Of a stretch of 18,473 bases of DNA, positions 7,479-15,162 are shown in pieces; position 1 is the first letter of the stretch; each line of letters starts with the position of its first letter. The notes below the pieces were generated by a model. That model did no database searches and was not told where the DNA came from. It worked only from the letters and a program-made list of their open reading frames with translations. The translations under genes were made by a program, and so were the position numbers. Source of the DNA: an uncultured Phascolarctobacterium sp. (lineage in GTDB: Bacteria; Bacillota; Negativicutes; Acidaminococcales; Acidaminococcaceae); the NCBI RefSeq assembly GCF_905212365.1, contig NZ_CAJMEH010000043.1, forward strand, positions 1-18,473, read 5' to 3'.

Positions 7479-8438
7479 TTAAAAAATTTCCGGATAAACG
7501 GTTCGCGCAATTTTCTCTATCGCCTCCACAATATGATGACTGGCAACGTAACGGTATTTATCAGAAACAAATTTCAGCTGCTTGTTTTGTACCGCCTTCA
7601 CATTCTGATAAGCCGGGTCGTTCATCACCTGATAAGCGTAGCCCTGCACATCCTGCTTATTATCATAATTCCATGTCGGCAGCAGGAAAATATCAGGATT
7701 AATCTTCACAACCATTTCCTTGCTGATAGCCGCCTGCCCATGCTCGCCTGTCGACGGCTCCGCCACCGCCGCGCCGTTAATCACGTGGGCCATGGTCAGC
7801 ATACTGTCCAGCAAATCGCCCCGCCGCCCCATAGCCGAGGTAAAATTAAAGGCTACGGCCACCCGGCGCTGGGACGCAGGCAGCTGGCTAAGTTTTTGCT
7901 CCAGCTTCTGCAAACGCTCGTCCATATCCCGCACAATTTCTTCGCCCTTAGGCGCTTCGCCGACGGCTGCCGCCAAATGCAATATTTTTTCACGCATTTC
8001 CTGATAATTATGCGGACTGCGGGCCACGTAAACCTTTACGCCCACAGCCTCCAGGCTGCTGACTAAATCAGCGTTTGTAGCGGTAGAGCCCACTACCAAA
8101 TCAGGGTGCAGCGCTAAAATCGCTTCTAAATTATCGTGTACCTTACGTCCTACCTTAAAGGCCTGCTCCTTGGTTATAAAGCTTATCTCACCGTCGCCTG
8201 CCCAGCGGCTATAACTTTCGATGCGCTTACAGCCGACGATATCCGTAAGTATCTCGTCGGTACCGTAGGTAAGCGACACGATATGCTGGGGCTTGCTTTC
8301 AAAAAACAGCGTGCGCCCGACGTCGTCCACTGCCGTATAAGCGACGTTCGTTTCTATAAATGCATTTCTTGGCTGCTGCGTACAGCCGCCCAGCGCTATT
8401 GCCAGCACCAGCGTTAAAATCATCCATAGCTTTTTCAT
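7479..8438 (-). CDS. ABC-type metal/tetrapyrrole-binding lipoprotein, operon copy
   Basis: This is a 319-residue extracytoplasmic binding protein of the FecB/BtuF class (Peripla_BP_2), the likely partner of the permease that follows. The signal peptide ends in the lipobox ALGGC with Cys19 as lipidation site. The mature domain starts with AVDDVGRTLFF and includes the family stretch VKINPDIFLLPTWN. The ATG at 8438 is preferred because AGGTGA precedes it; a GTG one codon upstream (8441) is possible. It starts 3 bases after the stop of the NifK-like gene. That a transporter gene lies between the nitrogenase-like and chelatase genes suggests that transport is part of the same process. A diverged paralogue lies at 489–1514. 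Confidence 0.92.
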   Translation of the reverse strand: MKKLWMILTLVLAIALGGCTQQPRNAFIETNVAYTAVDDVGRTLFFESKPQHIVSLTYGTDEILTDIVGCKRIESYSRWAGDGEISFITKEQAFKVGRKVHDNLEAILALHPDLVVGSTATNADLVSSLEAVGVKVYVARSPHNYQEMREKILHLAAAVGEAPKGEEIVRDMDERLQKLEQKLSQLPASQRRVAVAFNFTSAMGRRGDLLDSMLTMAHVINGAAVAEPSTGEHGQAAISKEMVVKINPDIFLLPTWNYDNKQDVQGYAYQVMNDPAYQNVKAVQNKQLKFVSDKYRYVASHHIVEAIEKIARTVYPEIF

Positions 8439-8441
8439 CAC

Positions 8442-9755
8442 TCACCTGATTTCTTGCAGTTTTTTACTGATATAGCCGTTCCACAGCCTTTGCAGCATAT
8501 ACCTACTGCCGTTCAGCCCGGTAAAGGGATGGGGCAGCAGAAATATTTCGTCGTTAGCGGGAAAAGCTATATTGCAGTTTAAAAAGTGAGAGTGTTTTTG
8601 TCTGTATAATAAGGAGCCCTCGCTGCTGCTGCCCAAAAGCAGCAGACTTTGACCATCGTCCGCAAAGCAGGCGCTCATTTTATCCTGCTCCACGCCTGCC
8701 GTATATACGGCGTCAGCCGCATCGCAGTAAGCAGCAGGCGCAGATTTTGGCAGCCGCCGCTGGCACAGCACCGTTAAGCTTCCCATATCCGCCCATTCGC
8801 TGCGCAGCGCTTGGGCCAGGCACAGCGCCGCCGTCGGCGGCGCGCTTACTACCGCCCTGTCAAACCACAGGCTGCCCCAAAGAGAATGTGTTTCATTAAT
8901 CCAGCTGGTTAAATAGCTTTGCAGCGCCTCCGCTTCATTACGCACCGCCTCCATTTGCAGGCCGGACCAAGCGCAGCGAATACGCTCCAGCCAAGCCAGC
9001 GTCCCCTCGACGCCATAGGGCAGCCCCGCTAAAACATAAGGCGTGCCAAAGCGACGCTGCAAATATTCCGCCAAGGGCAATCCCAATTCCTCGTTAGTTA
9101 CAATATTCAAAGCCGCCCTGCCCGCCTGCCGCAGCTCCTCCACAGTGCCGCCGCAGCCCACGGCAGCCTGAATCCTGCAGCCGGACAAACGCAGCAGGCG
9201 GCAAATTTCCTCACAGTCCGCCGCTCCATTTAAATAAAAGGGCGTCATGCCTAAAATATTAACCGTATTTTTTTCGGCTCTCACATTACCGTCCGCCACG
9301 GCATCCAGAATTTTTATGCTCGCTTTGGCATAGCCTTCGGCGAAGCCGCCGATCATACCTCCGCAATCCATTGTGACAAAGGGAAAGGGCAGCTGCGCCT
9401 TGCGGGCAATGCCGTTCAAATCGTCGCCGATGAGGCTCATGGAACAGCTGCCTTCAATCAGCAGCAGCTCCGGCAGCCGCTTTCTAGCCAGCAAGCGCTG
9501 CAAGGTTTCCAGCAGGCATTTTTCTGAACCATACACAACGGCATTATTATCAGGCTGTGACCCGTGAAAGCGCTCGGCAATACTGTATTCCACATGCTCC
9601 AAATACCGCAGCGCATAAAAATAGCACCACAACGGGCCGTTGGCGAGCGCCTCAGCTCCGGGGATACCGGCGGCGAAGGCGGCGGCTCCGGTCAGCGCGC
9701 AGGCGTCCACCCGTTCGCAGATATTACCCCAGGCATTATCCGCCATTCTAAACAT
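8442..9755 (-). CDS. Nitrogenase-like NifK/BchB-type subunit
   Basis: This 437-residue protein belongs to the nitrogenase component 1 superfamily (NifDK, NifEN, BchNB, CfbD) and is probably the β-like partner of the upstream subunit. The key motif is GSCSMSLIGDDLNGIA, with Cys104 where the third cluster-binding Cys of the family lies. Cys19 and Cys44 fit the first two positions; their 25-residue separation equals that of Cys17 and Cys42 in the upstream subunit, and Cys13 is extra. A shared Fe-S cluster at the subunit interface is therefore plausible. At 437 residues it is shorter than NifK and close to tetrapyrrole reductase subunits. It overlaps the preceding gene by 8 bases. The reduced substrate is unknown; a tetrapyrrole is inferred from the chelatase. 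Confidence 0.88.
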   Translation of the reverse strand: MFRMADNAWGNICERVDACALTGAAAFAAGIPGAEALANGPLWCYFYALRYLEHVEYSIAERFHGSQPDNNAVVYGSEKCLLETLQRLLARKRLPELLLIEGSCSMSLIGDDLNGIARKAQLPFPFVTMDCGGMIGGFAEGYAKASIKILDAVADGNVRAEKNTVNILGMTPFYLNGAADCEEICRLLRLSGCRIQAAVGCGGTVEELRQAGRAALNIVTNEELGLPLAEYLQRRFGTPYVLAGLPYGVEGTLAWLERIRCAWSGLQMEAVRNEAEALQSYLTSWINETHSLWGSLWFDRAVVSAPPTAALCLAQALRSEWADMGSLTVLCQRRLPKSAPAAYCDAADAVYTAGVEQDKMSACFADDGQSLLLLGSSSEGSLLYRQKHSHFLNCNIAFPANDEIFLLPHPFTGLNGSRYMLQRLWNGYISKKLQEIR

Positions 9756-11034
9756 AAATCATTCCTCCCTTTAGCCTGCTGCACAAGGCACGGTAAACAG
9801 CCTCCATAAAATCCAGCTCGCCGGATGAACCCACCTTTGGCAGCATGGGCAAAAAGAGCTGCTTCAGCTTTTTGTCCTGCAGCTCATGGGTCGTCAAAAC
9901 AATATCTGCCGCCGCTAAAGCAGCCTCGCCTTCTGCTGGGCTGTAAACAGGAATATTCGTATAGCTCCTGATAGTCCGTAGCATTTCTTCACGCTCTTTA
10001 TCCCGATAGGCGTCCAATAAAACGATGCCCGTAAGCTCCATTTCCAGCATTTTTATTGTAGAAAGAGTTGCCACCGGGTCGTAATACATCAGCAGGCGGC
10101 CAATGCATAAAACTGCTTTTTTGTCCCGCGTAACCACAGTAAAGCGGCGAATACCTTCGGCCATCCGTCTTTCCTCTGCCGCAAGTACGGCGGCGGCCTC
10201 CCTTTCGCGTCCCAAAAGCTTGCCTGCGGCGCTTATCCACCGGCGCGTCTGCTGCCAGCCCACGGGATATACGTCCAAATAAGGCACCCCCAGCCTCGAC
10301 TGTAATTGAGCGGCAATCTTGCTTAAACCAATATGGGTCTGACCACGCCCGCCTAAAATAATCACGGCCTCCGCGCTGGCTGCCTTGGGTAAATCTTCGA
10401 AAGCCATGTAACTGGGGAACTGGCCGATAACTTTAACTCCCATTAGCGATAACAGGCGCGTAACCTCCACAGCGTAATGTCCCCAGGGGCCGCCGTTATC
10501 GCCCAGCAGAAGAACCGTTCCCGGTAGCGTTTCACAGGGCTGCAAAAAGCGTTCTACCAGCTGCTCCGTAATTTCAAAATAGCCCTGATAATATTCCCCG
10601 TCCAAAAAGCCGCAGCAATCTACGGTCAGTACCGGTATGCCATATTGCTCCTCCGCACTGCGCGCCACCGCATCTACATCATCGCCGATAACGCCGGCAA
10701 CGCAGGAATTGGCAATTACCAAGCACTGAGGCTTGTACTGCTTCATAGCAAAATCCACGCATTGGCTCAAGCGCTCCACACCGCCGAAAATAGAATGCTT
10801 TTCCTCCAGCTGGCTTGACAAAAGCGGCACCGACGGCATCAGCTCGTTCCGCTCCTCGGCCATACTGCGGTAATGGGAATTGATGTCCATAGTACGCGCT
10901 ACATGAGCGCAGGCCCGCGGACTGTGAAAAATAACCACTGTGCCGCGGCAGTAAGCGACAGCCCGCCATACGCCCGGCATGCTGCAGCTGTAGCTTTTGC
11001 GCAGATTGATAAACCGCTTCGTTTTAATTGCCAT
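9748..11034 (-). CDS. Nitrogenase-like NifD/BchN-type subunit
   Basis: This is a 428-residue protein of the nitrogenase component 1 superfamily. It shows three Cys in family positions: Cys17 (SYSCSMPG), Cys42 (FHSPRACAH) and Cys111 (NSCVAGVIGDD). It also has the typical SSQLEEKHSIFGGVERL stretch at 73–89 and a Rossmann-like GRGQTHIG later. In relatives these Cys bind an 8Fe or 4Fe cluster that takes electrons from the NifH-type protein. The length matches BchN-type tetrapyrrole reductases better than NifD, and nothing I could align corresponds clearly to the FeMo-cofactor ligands. The ATG at 11034 overlaps the end of the NifH-like gene by 11 bases; the in-frame extension to 11064 lies within that gene. 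True nitrogen fixation is unlikely because NifB, NifE and NifN are absent here. Confidence 0.88.
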   Translation of the reverse strand: MAIKTKRFINLRKSYSCSMPGVWRAVAYCRGTVVIFHSPRACAHVARTMDINSHYRSMAEERNELMPSVPLLSSQLEEKHSIFGGVERLSQCVDFAMKQYKPQCLVIANSCVAGVIGDDVDAVARSAEEQYGIPVLTVDCCGFLDGEYYQGYFEITEQLVERFLQPCETLPGTVLLLGDNGGPWGHYAVEVTRLLSLMGVKVIGQFPSYMAFEDLPKAASAEAVIILGGRGQTHIGLSKIAAQLQSRLGVPYLDVYPVGWQQTRRWISAAGKLLGREREAAAVLAAEERRMAEGIRRFTVVTRDKKAVLCIGRLLMYYDPVATLSTIKMLEMELTGIVLLDAYRDKEREEMLRTIRSYTNIPVYSPAEGEAALAAADIVLTTHELQDKKLKQLFLPMLPKVGSSGELDFMEAVYRALCSRLKGGMIYV

Positions 11035-11830
11035 AGTCCGCCACCAGCTTTTCCAGCTCCTCAAAGGTCATGGGCGTAGGCACGGACAGCTCCGTATTAT
11101 TTAATATCTCCTGGCTCAGCCTGCGGTAGACCTCTGCCTGGGCGCTGTCCGGCGCATACTGCAAAACTGTCTGACGGTTATTTTCCGCCTTGTTCACGAT
11201 TACGTCGCGAGGAATAAAAGCTATCAGCTTGGTATTCAAACGCTTGGCAAACTCCTCCAGCAGCTGCCTTTCGTTCGGCGTGTTGCGTCCGTTGCCGATA
11301 ATTCCGCCCAAGCGCACGCCGCCGCGCAGGGCAAAGCGTTTAATGCCCTTGGCTATATTATTGGCCGCATACAGGCTCATCAGCTCGCCGGAAGAAACTA
11401 CATAAATGTCGCTGGCATAGCCCTCACGAATGGGAACGGCAAAGCCGCCGCAAACTACGTCGCCTAAAACGTCATATAAAATAACGTCCTCGTCCTCAAT
11501 AACATTCAAGGAGCGCAGCTTTTCCAGAGCCACGATAATACCGCGTCCGGCGCAGCCCACTCCCGGCTCCGGTCCGCCGGCCTCCACGCATTTTATGCTG
11601 TTATAGCCAATATGCACAATATCGCCTGCTGCAACCTCCTCCTGGTCGCGCACTGTATCCAGCACCGTCTGCTTACATATATGTCCTAAAAGCAAGCGTG
11701 TAGAATCATTCTTAGGGTCGCAGCCTATTTGACAAACCTTTAGGCCCGCTTCGCTCATAGCCGCTGAAATATTTGCCGTAGTCGTGGACTTGCCAATGCC
11801 GCCCTTGCCATAAATAGCTATTTTTTTCAT
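11024..11830 (-). CDS. NifH/BchL-like ATP-dependent reductase Fe-S protein
   Basis: This 268-residue protein is of the NifH/BchL/CfbC family, which forms a homodimer bridged by one 4Fe-4S cluster and drives single-electron transfer to component 1 by ATP hydrolysis. The P-loop is GKGGIGKST (8–16), and DPKND at 38–42 follows the family pattern. The cluster ligands are Cys93 (GVGCAGRG) and Cys127 (GDVVCGGF), 34 residues apart, as in NifH-type proteins. GGAGG lies 9 bases before the ATG. It is the first gene of the operon and reads from a MerR-type promoter about 80 bases upstream. Its NifD-like partner overlaps its 3' end. Family membership is certain; the partner complex is assigned from adjacency. 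Confidence 0.95.
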   Translation of the reverse strand: MKKIAIYGKGGIGKSTTTANISAAMSEAGLKVCQIGCDPKNDSTRLLLGHICKQTVLDTVRDQEEVAAGDIVHIGYNSIKCVEAGGPEPGVGCAGRGIIVALEKLRSLNVIEDEDVILYDVLGDVVCGGFAVPIREGYASDIYVVSSGELMSLYAANNIAKGIKRFALRGGVRLGGIIGNGRNTPNERQLLEEFAKRLNTKLIAFIPRDVIVNKAENNRQTVLQYAPDSAQAEVYRRLSQEILNNTELSVPTPMTFEELEKLVADYGN

Positions 11831-11909
11831 ACTATTATTCCTCCATGCCGTTTTTTACAAGACAGTATCCGCTAAAATATGATATAATATCCTACATATA
11901 ATATTACTA

Positions 11910-11940
11910 ATTTTAAACTATATACCTAATATATAGTCAA
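11910..11940 (-). promoter_or_regulatory. MerR-type promoter/operator of the nitrogenase-like operon
   Basis: Minus-strand –35 TTGACT (11935–11940) and –10 TAAAAT (11910–11915) are separated by 19 bp rather than 17. The spacer holds a perfect dyad, ACTATATA (11917–11924) and TATATAGT (11930–11937) on the plus strand, 5 bp apart. MerR-family activators bind exactly such spacers and twist the DNA to align the two boxes. The regulator encoded divergently at 11958 is the obvious ligand-responsive protein. The dyad also lies just upstream of its own start codon, which suggests autoregulation. I did not find a convincing promoter for the plus-strand gene. Confidence 0.85.
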
Positions 11941-11957
11941 GCTCACGAGGAATCAAT

Positions 11958-12836
11958 ATGCTTAAAAATAATATTAATCAGAATTTTTTTACGGCAGGCG
12001 AAATGGCAAGCCTTTTCGGAATTTCCAAGCAAACGCTGCTGTATTACGATAAAATCCATCTGCTATCCCCCGATTACATCGGAGAAAACGGCTACCGCCA
12101 CTATTCCATCACCCAATATTTAAATCTGGAAATTATTGTTAATATGCGTTCGCTGAACATCAGCATCGCCGATATTAAATATTATCTTGAAAACCGCAGC
12201 AAGCAATGCTTTATGGAGCAATTAGCCAAAAAAGAAGCGGAATGCAGTAAAATTATTAAGGAAAATGAACGCATTTGCCGCTCGCTGCAGCGCATCACCG
12301 GCAATTTAGCGGCTCACAGCAGCCTGCCCCTTAACCAGATAACAGTCTGCTGGCGGGAGGAGCGCCTGCTGCGCCTGACCGAGCTTTCCGACGCCGACGA
12401 CAGCAAGCAGCGCATCGTCAAATTTGCCCGTCATACCCAAATGGTCACTCATAACCGCGGTTTTGTGGAAAAGCAGGCAGGCTGGATTGTCGACAGTGAA
12501 AATTTCTTTCAGCTGCGCAATATTAACCATTCCAAGGCTTACTTCTCCTTTTCCGATAACCCGCCGGGGCATACTAAAGCCCACAGAACGTCGTTGCCCG
12601 TAGGCTTATACCTGGAAATCTATTTTTCCGGCCCCTTTTATAATCAGGCCAAACAGCTCAAGGATAAGGTGTGCCGCTTTTTGCAGGTCAACGAGCTGGA
12701 AGCATGCAGCGATATTTATGTGCTGCCTATCGAAAACCATTGGCTGTGCGAACATACAGAGGAATATATCAATCTGCTCTTTATGCAGGTGCGCAATAAG
12801 CAAAGCAATGCCGGCCTACCCGAAATAAAAGAATAG
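11958..12836 (+). CDS. MerR-family transcriptional regulator with C-terminal effector domain
   Basis: This 292-residue regulator has a MerR winged helix-turn-helix at about residues 10–80 (FTAGEMASLFGISKQTLLYYD, then GYRHYS), a dimerisation helix at about 82–118, and a long C-terminal region at about 150–280 that resembles the GyrI/BmrR effector fold. Metal-sensing MerR proteins are usually about half this length with Cys in a C-terminal loop, so an organic or tetrapyrrole ligand is more likely than a bare metal. GAGGA precedes the ATG by 6 bases. It is the only accessory gene on the plus strand and is transcribed away from the NifH-like gene across the shared operator. Its stop is followed by a strong terminator. 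The ligand and the regulon of at least two promoters are inferred. Confidence 0.92.
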   Translation: MLKNNINQNFFTAGEMASLFGISKQTLLYYDKIHLLSPDYIGENGYRHYSITQYLNLEIIVNMRSLNISIADIKYYLENRSKQCFMEQLAKKEAECSKIIKENERICRSLQRITGNLAAHSSLPLNQITVCWREERLLRLTELSDADDSKQRIVKFARHTQMVTHNRGFVEKQAGWIVDSENFFQLRNINHSKAYFSFSDNPPGHTKAHRTSLPVGLYLEIYFSGPFYNQAKQLKDKVCRFLQVNELEACSDIYVLPIENHWLCEHTEEYINLLFMQVRNKQSNAGLPEIKE

Positions 12837-12867
12837 CATCGTTAACGTCATCGTCCATGCTTGCACA

Positions 12868-12894
12868 AAAAATCCCGCTTTAAGCGGGATTTTT
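12868..12894 (+). terminator. Terminator of the merR gene
   Basis: The inverted repeat AAAAATCCCGCTT…AAGCGGGATTTTT forms a GC-rich stem with a tiny central loop, followed by a T run on the plus strand. Because it is nearly symmetrical it can also work on the other strand. It separates the accessory cluster from rpsO. Confidence 0.88.
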
Positions 12895-12905
12895 ACTGCT
12901 GAACA

Positions 12906-12937
12906 TAAAAAGAGCGCACCCTTACGGATGCGCTCTT
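12906..12937 (-). terminator. Terminator of rpsO
   Basis: AAGAGCGCA (12910–12918) pairs with TGCGCTCTT (12929–12937), with a 10-nt loop. On the minus strand the stem is followed by TTTTTAT, starting 14 bases beyond the rpsO stop codon. This should end transcription of the housekeeping block before the accessory operon. Confidence 0.88.
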
Positions 12938-12951
12938 GAAGCTGTCGCTTA

Positions 12952-13218
12952 TTATTTACGGATACCCAGTTTAGCGATGATTGCGCGATAACGCTCGATG
13001 TCCTTGCTTTGCAGGTAGTTGAGCAGACCGCGGCGTTTACCTACCATTTTCAGCAGGCCGCGACGAGAATGATGGTCTTTCTTATGCTCTTTCAGATGCT
13101 CGGTCAAGTATTTAATGCGCTCGGTCAGAACGGCGATTTGTACCTCCGGAGAACCAGTGTCGCCCTCATGACGGGCATTGTCAAGAATTACGGCAGTTTT
13201 AGCTTCGCTAGTTAACAT
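12952..13218 (-). CDS. rpsO: Small ribosomal subunit protein S15
   Basis: This 88-residue protein is full-length S15, with the family stretches HEGDTGSPEVQIAVLTERI, the H-x-K-D-H-H-SRRGL segment and the RYRAIIAKLGIRK end. S15 binds 16S rRNA early in assembly of the 30S platform. GGAGG precedes the ATG. It has its own promoter about 90 bases upstream and a terminator just after the stop, so it can be expressed apart from infB–ribF. No abnormality is visible. Confidence 0.98.
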   Translation of the reverse strand: MLTSEAKTAVILDNARHEGDTGSPEVQIAVLTERIKYLTEHLKEHKKDHHSRRGLLKMVGKRRGLLNYLQSKDIERYRAIIAKLGIRK

Positions 13219-13305
13219 TGTTGTTTCCTCCTAAATTTTAAATTGCCAAAAGCATAGTAGCCGCTGGAGAGGCGCACCACCAAGCCTTGGTTCACATACT
13301 TTGTT
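13219..13305 (-). promoter_or_regulatory. rpsO 5' leader, possible S15 autoregulatory structure
   Basis: An approximately 80-base leader separates the –10 box from the rpsO start. It contains an ACCAAG/CTTGGT inverted repeat, a GC-rich central part and a GCTTTTGGC segment that could pair with the upstream CCAAGGC. S15 represses its own translation through leader RNA structures in several bacterial groups, so a control element here is plausible. I could not assign it to a specific described leader class. Confidence 0.35.
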
Positions 13306-13334
13306 AGTATACCATACTCCTGCGCACAAGGCAA
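13306..13334 (-). promoter_or_regulatory. rpsO promoter
   Basis: A –35 box TTGCCT (13329–13334) and a –10 box TATACT (13306–13311) are separated by 17 bp, a near-consensus housekeeping promoter. It lies about 90 bases upstream of rpsO, in the gap after ribF. Confidence 0.8.
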
Positions 13335-13354
13335 GAGCTTTCTAAAAAATAAAC

Positions 13355-14284
13355 TCAAAATGATTGCAGGCATTCCAGGCAGGCAGCCTTATCCTGCGCC
13401 AGCTGCGCTTTCAGCGCGTCTAAAGAAGTAAATTTCACCTCGCCTCTGACGCGCTGCACAAACTGCACCGTCAGCTGACGTCCATAAATATCGCCTGCAA
13501 AATCAAAAATATGCGTTTCCAGCCGCGGCTTTTCCACATCGCCAAAGGTAGGATTTTTACCGATATTCGCCATACCGCCGTAAACTTTGCCGCCCAACAG
13601 CACGCGCACCACATAAACCCCGCCTGAGGGAATAGCCAAACGACTGTCCTCCAGCTCCAAATTAGCCGTAGGATAACCCAGCAGCCTGCCGCGTTCGTTG
13701 CCGTGAGCCACCGTGCCGCTGATGCTGTAGCTGCGGCCCAGCATTCTGTTGGCCTCCACGATATCGCCCTCGGCAATCAAACGGCGAATGGCCGTACTGC
13801 TGATAACCATGGCGCCATCGCTGACCAAGCTGCGCACCAGCAGCGTAAAGCCCAGCTTAGCGGCAGATTCCTTAAGCGTCGCCACCGTTCCCTCGCCCCT
13901 GATGCCATAGGTAAAATTGCTGCCCACAACCAAGCAACTGTAGCCCAAGACCTGCAGCCGCTGCAAAAACTGCTCCGGCTCCAACCGCGCCACACTCATG
14001 TCAAAGGGAATATCCACCAGCACGTTGACGCCCAAATCCCGCAGCAGCTCCTGCTTCTGCTGGGGCGTAATCAAGGCTGGCGGCACTTTGTCCGGGCGAA
14101 AGCAGGCATAAGGGTGATTACTGAAGGTAAAAACCGCCAGCTTTCCCCCTGTTTTCAGCGCCTGCTCCCTGGCCGTGCGGATAACGTCCACATGACCGCG
14201 GTGCAGTCCGTCAAAAGTACCCAAAGCCACTACGCAGGGAACGTCAAATTTATGTAATTGTCCTAAAGCAGTGATTATTTCCAT
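13355..14284 (-). CDS. ribF: Bifunctional riboflavin kinase/FAD synthetase
   Basis: This 309-residue enzyme phosphorylates riboflavin to FMN and adenylylates FMN to FAD. The N-terminal nucleotidyltransferase domain has GTFDGLHRGH (22–31) and a later SSTAIRRL motif; the C-terminal riboflavin kinase domain has GTVAHGNERGRLLGYPTANL. The ATG at 14284 shares a base with the truB stop (TGATG) and has GAGGA upstream, so it is probably translationally coupled; a TTG at 14290 is less likely. Length and domain order are normal. Its place between truB and rpsO is common in Bacillota. Confidence 0.96.
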   Translation of the reverse strand: MEIITALGQLHKFDVPCVVALGTFDGLHRGHVDVIRTAREQALKTGGKLAVFTFSNHPYACFRPDKVPPALITPQQKQELLRDLGVNVLVDIPFDMSVARLEPEQFLQRLQVLGYSCLVVGSNFTYGIRGEGTVATLKESAAKLGFTLLVRSLVSDGAMVISSTAIRRLIAEGDIVEANRMLGRSYSISGTVAHGNERGRLLGYPTANLELEDSRLAIPSGGVYVVRVLLGGKVYGGMANIGKNPTFGDVEKPRLETHIFDFAGDIYGRQLTVQFVQRVRGEVKFTSLDALKAQLAQDKAACLECLQSF

Positions 14285-15162
14285 CAGCAATCCTCTGGCA
14301 TTTTATAGTGAGCAAAAATTTTTTCCGCCTGCACCTTTTCCTCAAGGCAGCGGCCGATGCCTAAAAACTCCTCTGCCGGACCCAGCAGCGCATACTGACC
14401 TTCGGCAACGCCCGCCATAGTAGTACGCACGCCGTTGGTAATGCGCGCCGCCTGTCTGGCGCTCAGCGGCAAGCGCGGCAAATGCGCCACCGCCGTTATA
14501 GGCGCGGCAGCGCAGCCTTCCGGGTCAGCCGCAATTTCCTGTAGGGTATGGGACTGATTCAAGGTATAAGCGCCCACCTGGGTACGCAGCAAAAAGCTCA
14601 TCGTGCCGCAGGTTCCCAACGCCGCCGCCATATCCTCGCCCAATACGCGGATGTAGGTTCCCTTGCTACATTCCACCGCCACCGTAAAGGAAGCAGGCGT
14701 AAGGTGCAGCAGATCCAGCTTATAGATTTCGACAGGCCGCGGCTGGCGTTCTACCTCCACGCCGCGCCGGGCCAGCTCGTACAGCTTTTGTCCGTTGACC
14801 TTGAGCGCGCTGTACATGGGCGGCAGCTGCAGCTGCGGTCCGGTAAAGCGCGCCAGCAGCGCTTCTAAGCCTGCCTGCGTTAATTGCGGCACGGGCAGCA
14901 CTTTAATCACTCTGCCGCTATCGTCGCCGGTGTCCGTTTGCTGGCCCAAGGTAAATTCGGCGATATACTGCTTGCGTCCCTCCATGGCAAATTCCAGCAG
15001 CCTGGTAGCCGTGCCTGCAAAAACAGGAAGAACTCCTGCCGCGTCAGGGTCAAGAGTTCCCCCATGTCCGATTTTTTTCGTTTGCAGCGCCCGGCGCAAA
15101 AAGCCGATTACATCGTGGCTGGTCATGCCGGGCGGCTTCAACACATTAAAATTCCCGTCCAT
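14284..15162 (-). CDS. truB: tRNA pseudouridine(55) synthase
   Basis: This 292-residue enzyme converts U55 of the tRNA TΨC loop to pseudouridine. GHGGTLDPDAAGVLP at 32–46 contains the catalytic Asp38. KPPGMTSHD near the N-terminus and the CSKGTYIRVLGEDM stretch are typical, and a C-terminal PUA-like domain is present. The ATG overlaps the last base of the preceding stop (TAATG). No visible anomaly. Confidence 0.96.
   Translation of the reverse strand: MDGNFNVLKPPGMTSHDVIGFLRRALQTKKIGHGGTLDPDAAGVLPVFAGTATRLLEFAMEGRKQYIAEFTLGQQTDTGDDSGRVIKVLPVPQLTQAGLEALLARFTGPQLQLPPMYSALKVNGQKLYELARRGVEVERQPRPVEIYKLDLLHLTPASFTVAVECSKGTYIRVLGEDMAAALGTCGTMSFLLRTQVGAYTLNQSHTLQEIAADPEGCAAAPITAVAHLPRLPLSARQAARITNGVRTTMAGVAEGQYALLGPAEEFLGIGRCLEEKVQAEKIFAHYKMPEDC

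Noticed and set aside
8442..11830. Genuine nitrogen-fixing nitrogenase
   Set aside because: Component 1 subunits are too short, no FeMo-cofactor ligand motif could be recognised, and NifB, NifE and NifN are absent; the chelatase and transporter context points to another substrate.
8442..11830. Protochlorophyllide reductase or F430 reductase CfbCD
   Set aside because: No other chlorophyll gene is present and an anaerobic Bacillota host is likely; CfbD is a single-gene component, whereas two distinct subunits are encoded here.
11870..11909. Plus-strand promoter for merR (TATAAT-like hexamers near 11883 and 11897)
   Set aside because: The area is so AT-rich that such hexamers occur by chance, and no –35 box with suitable spacing could be paired with them.
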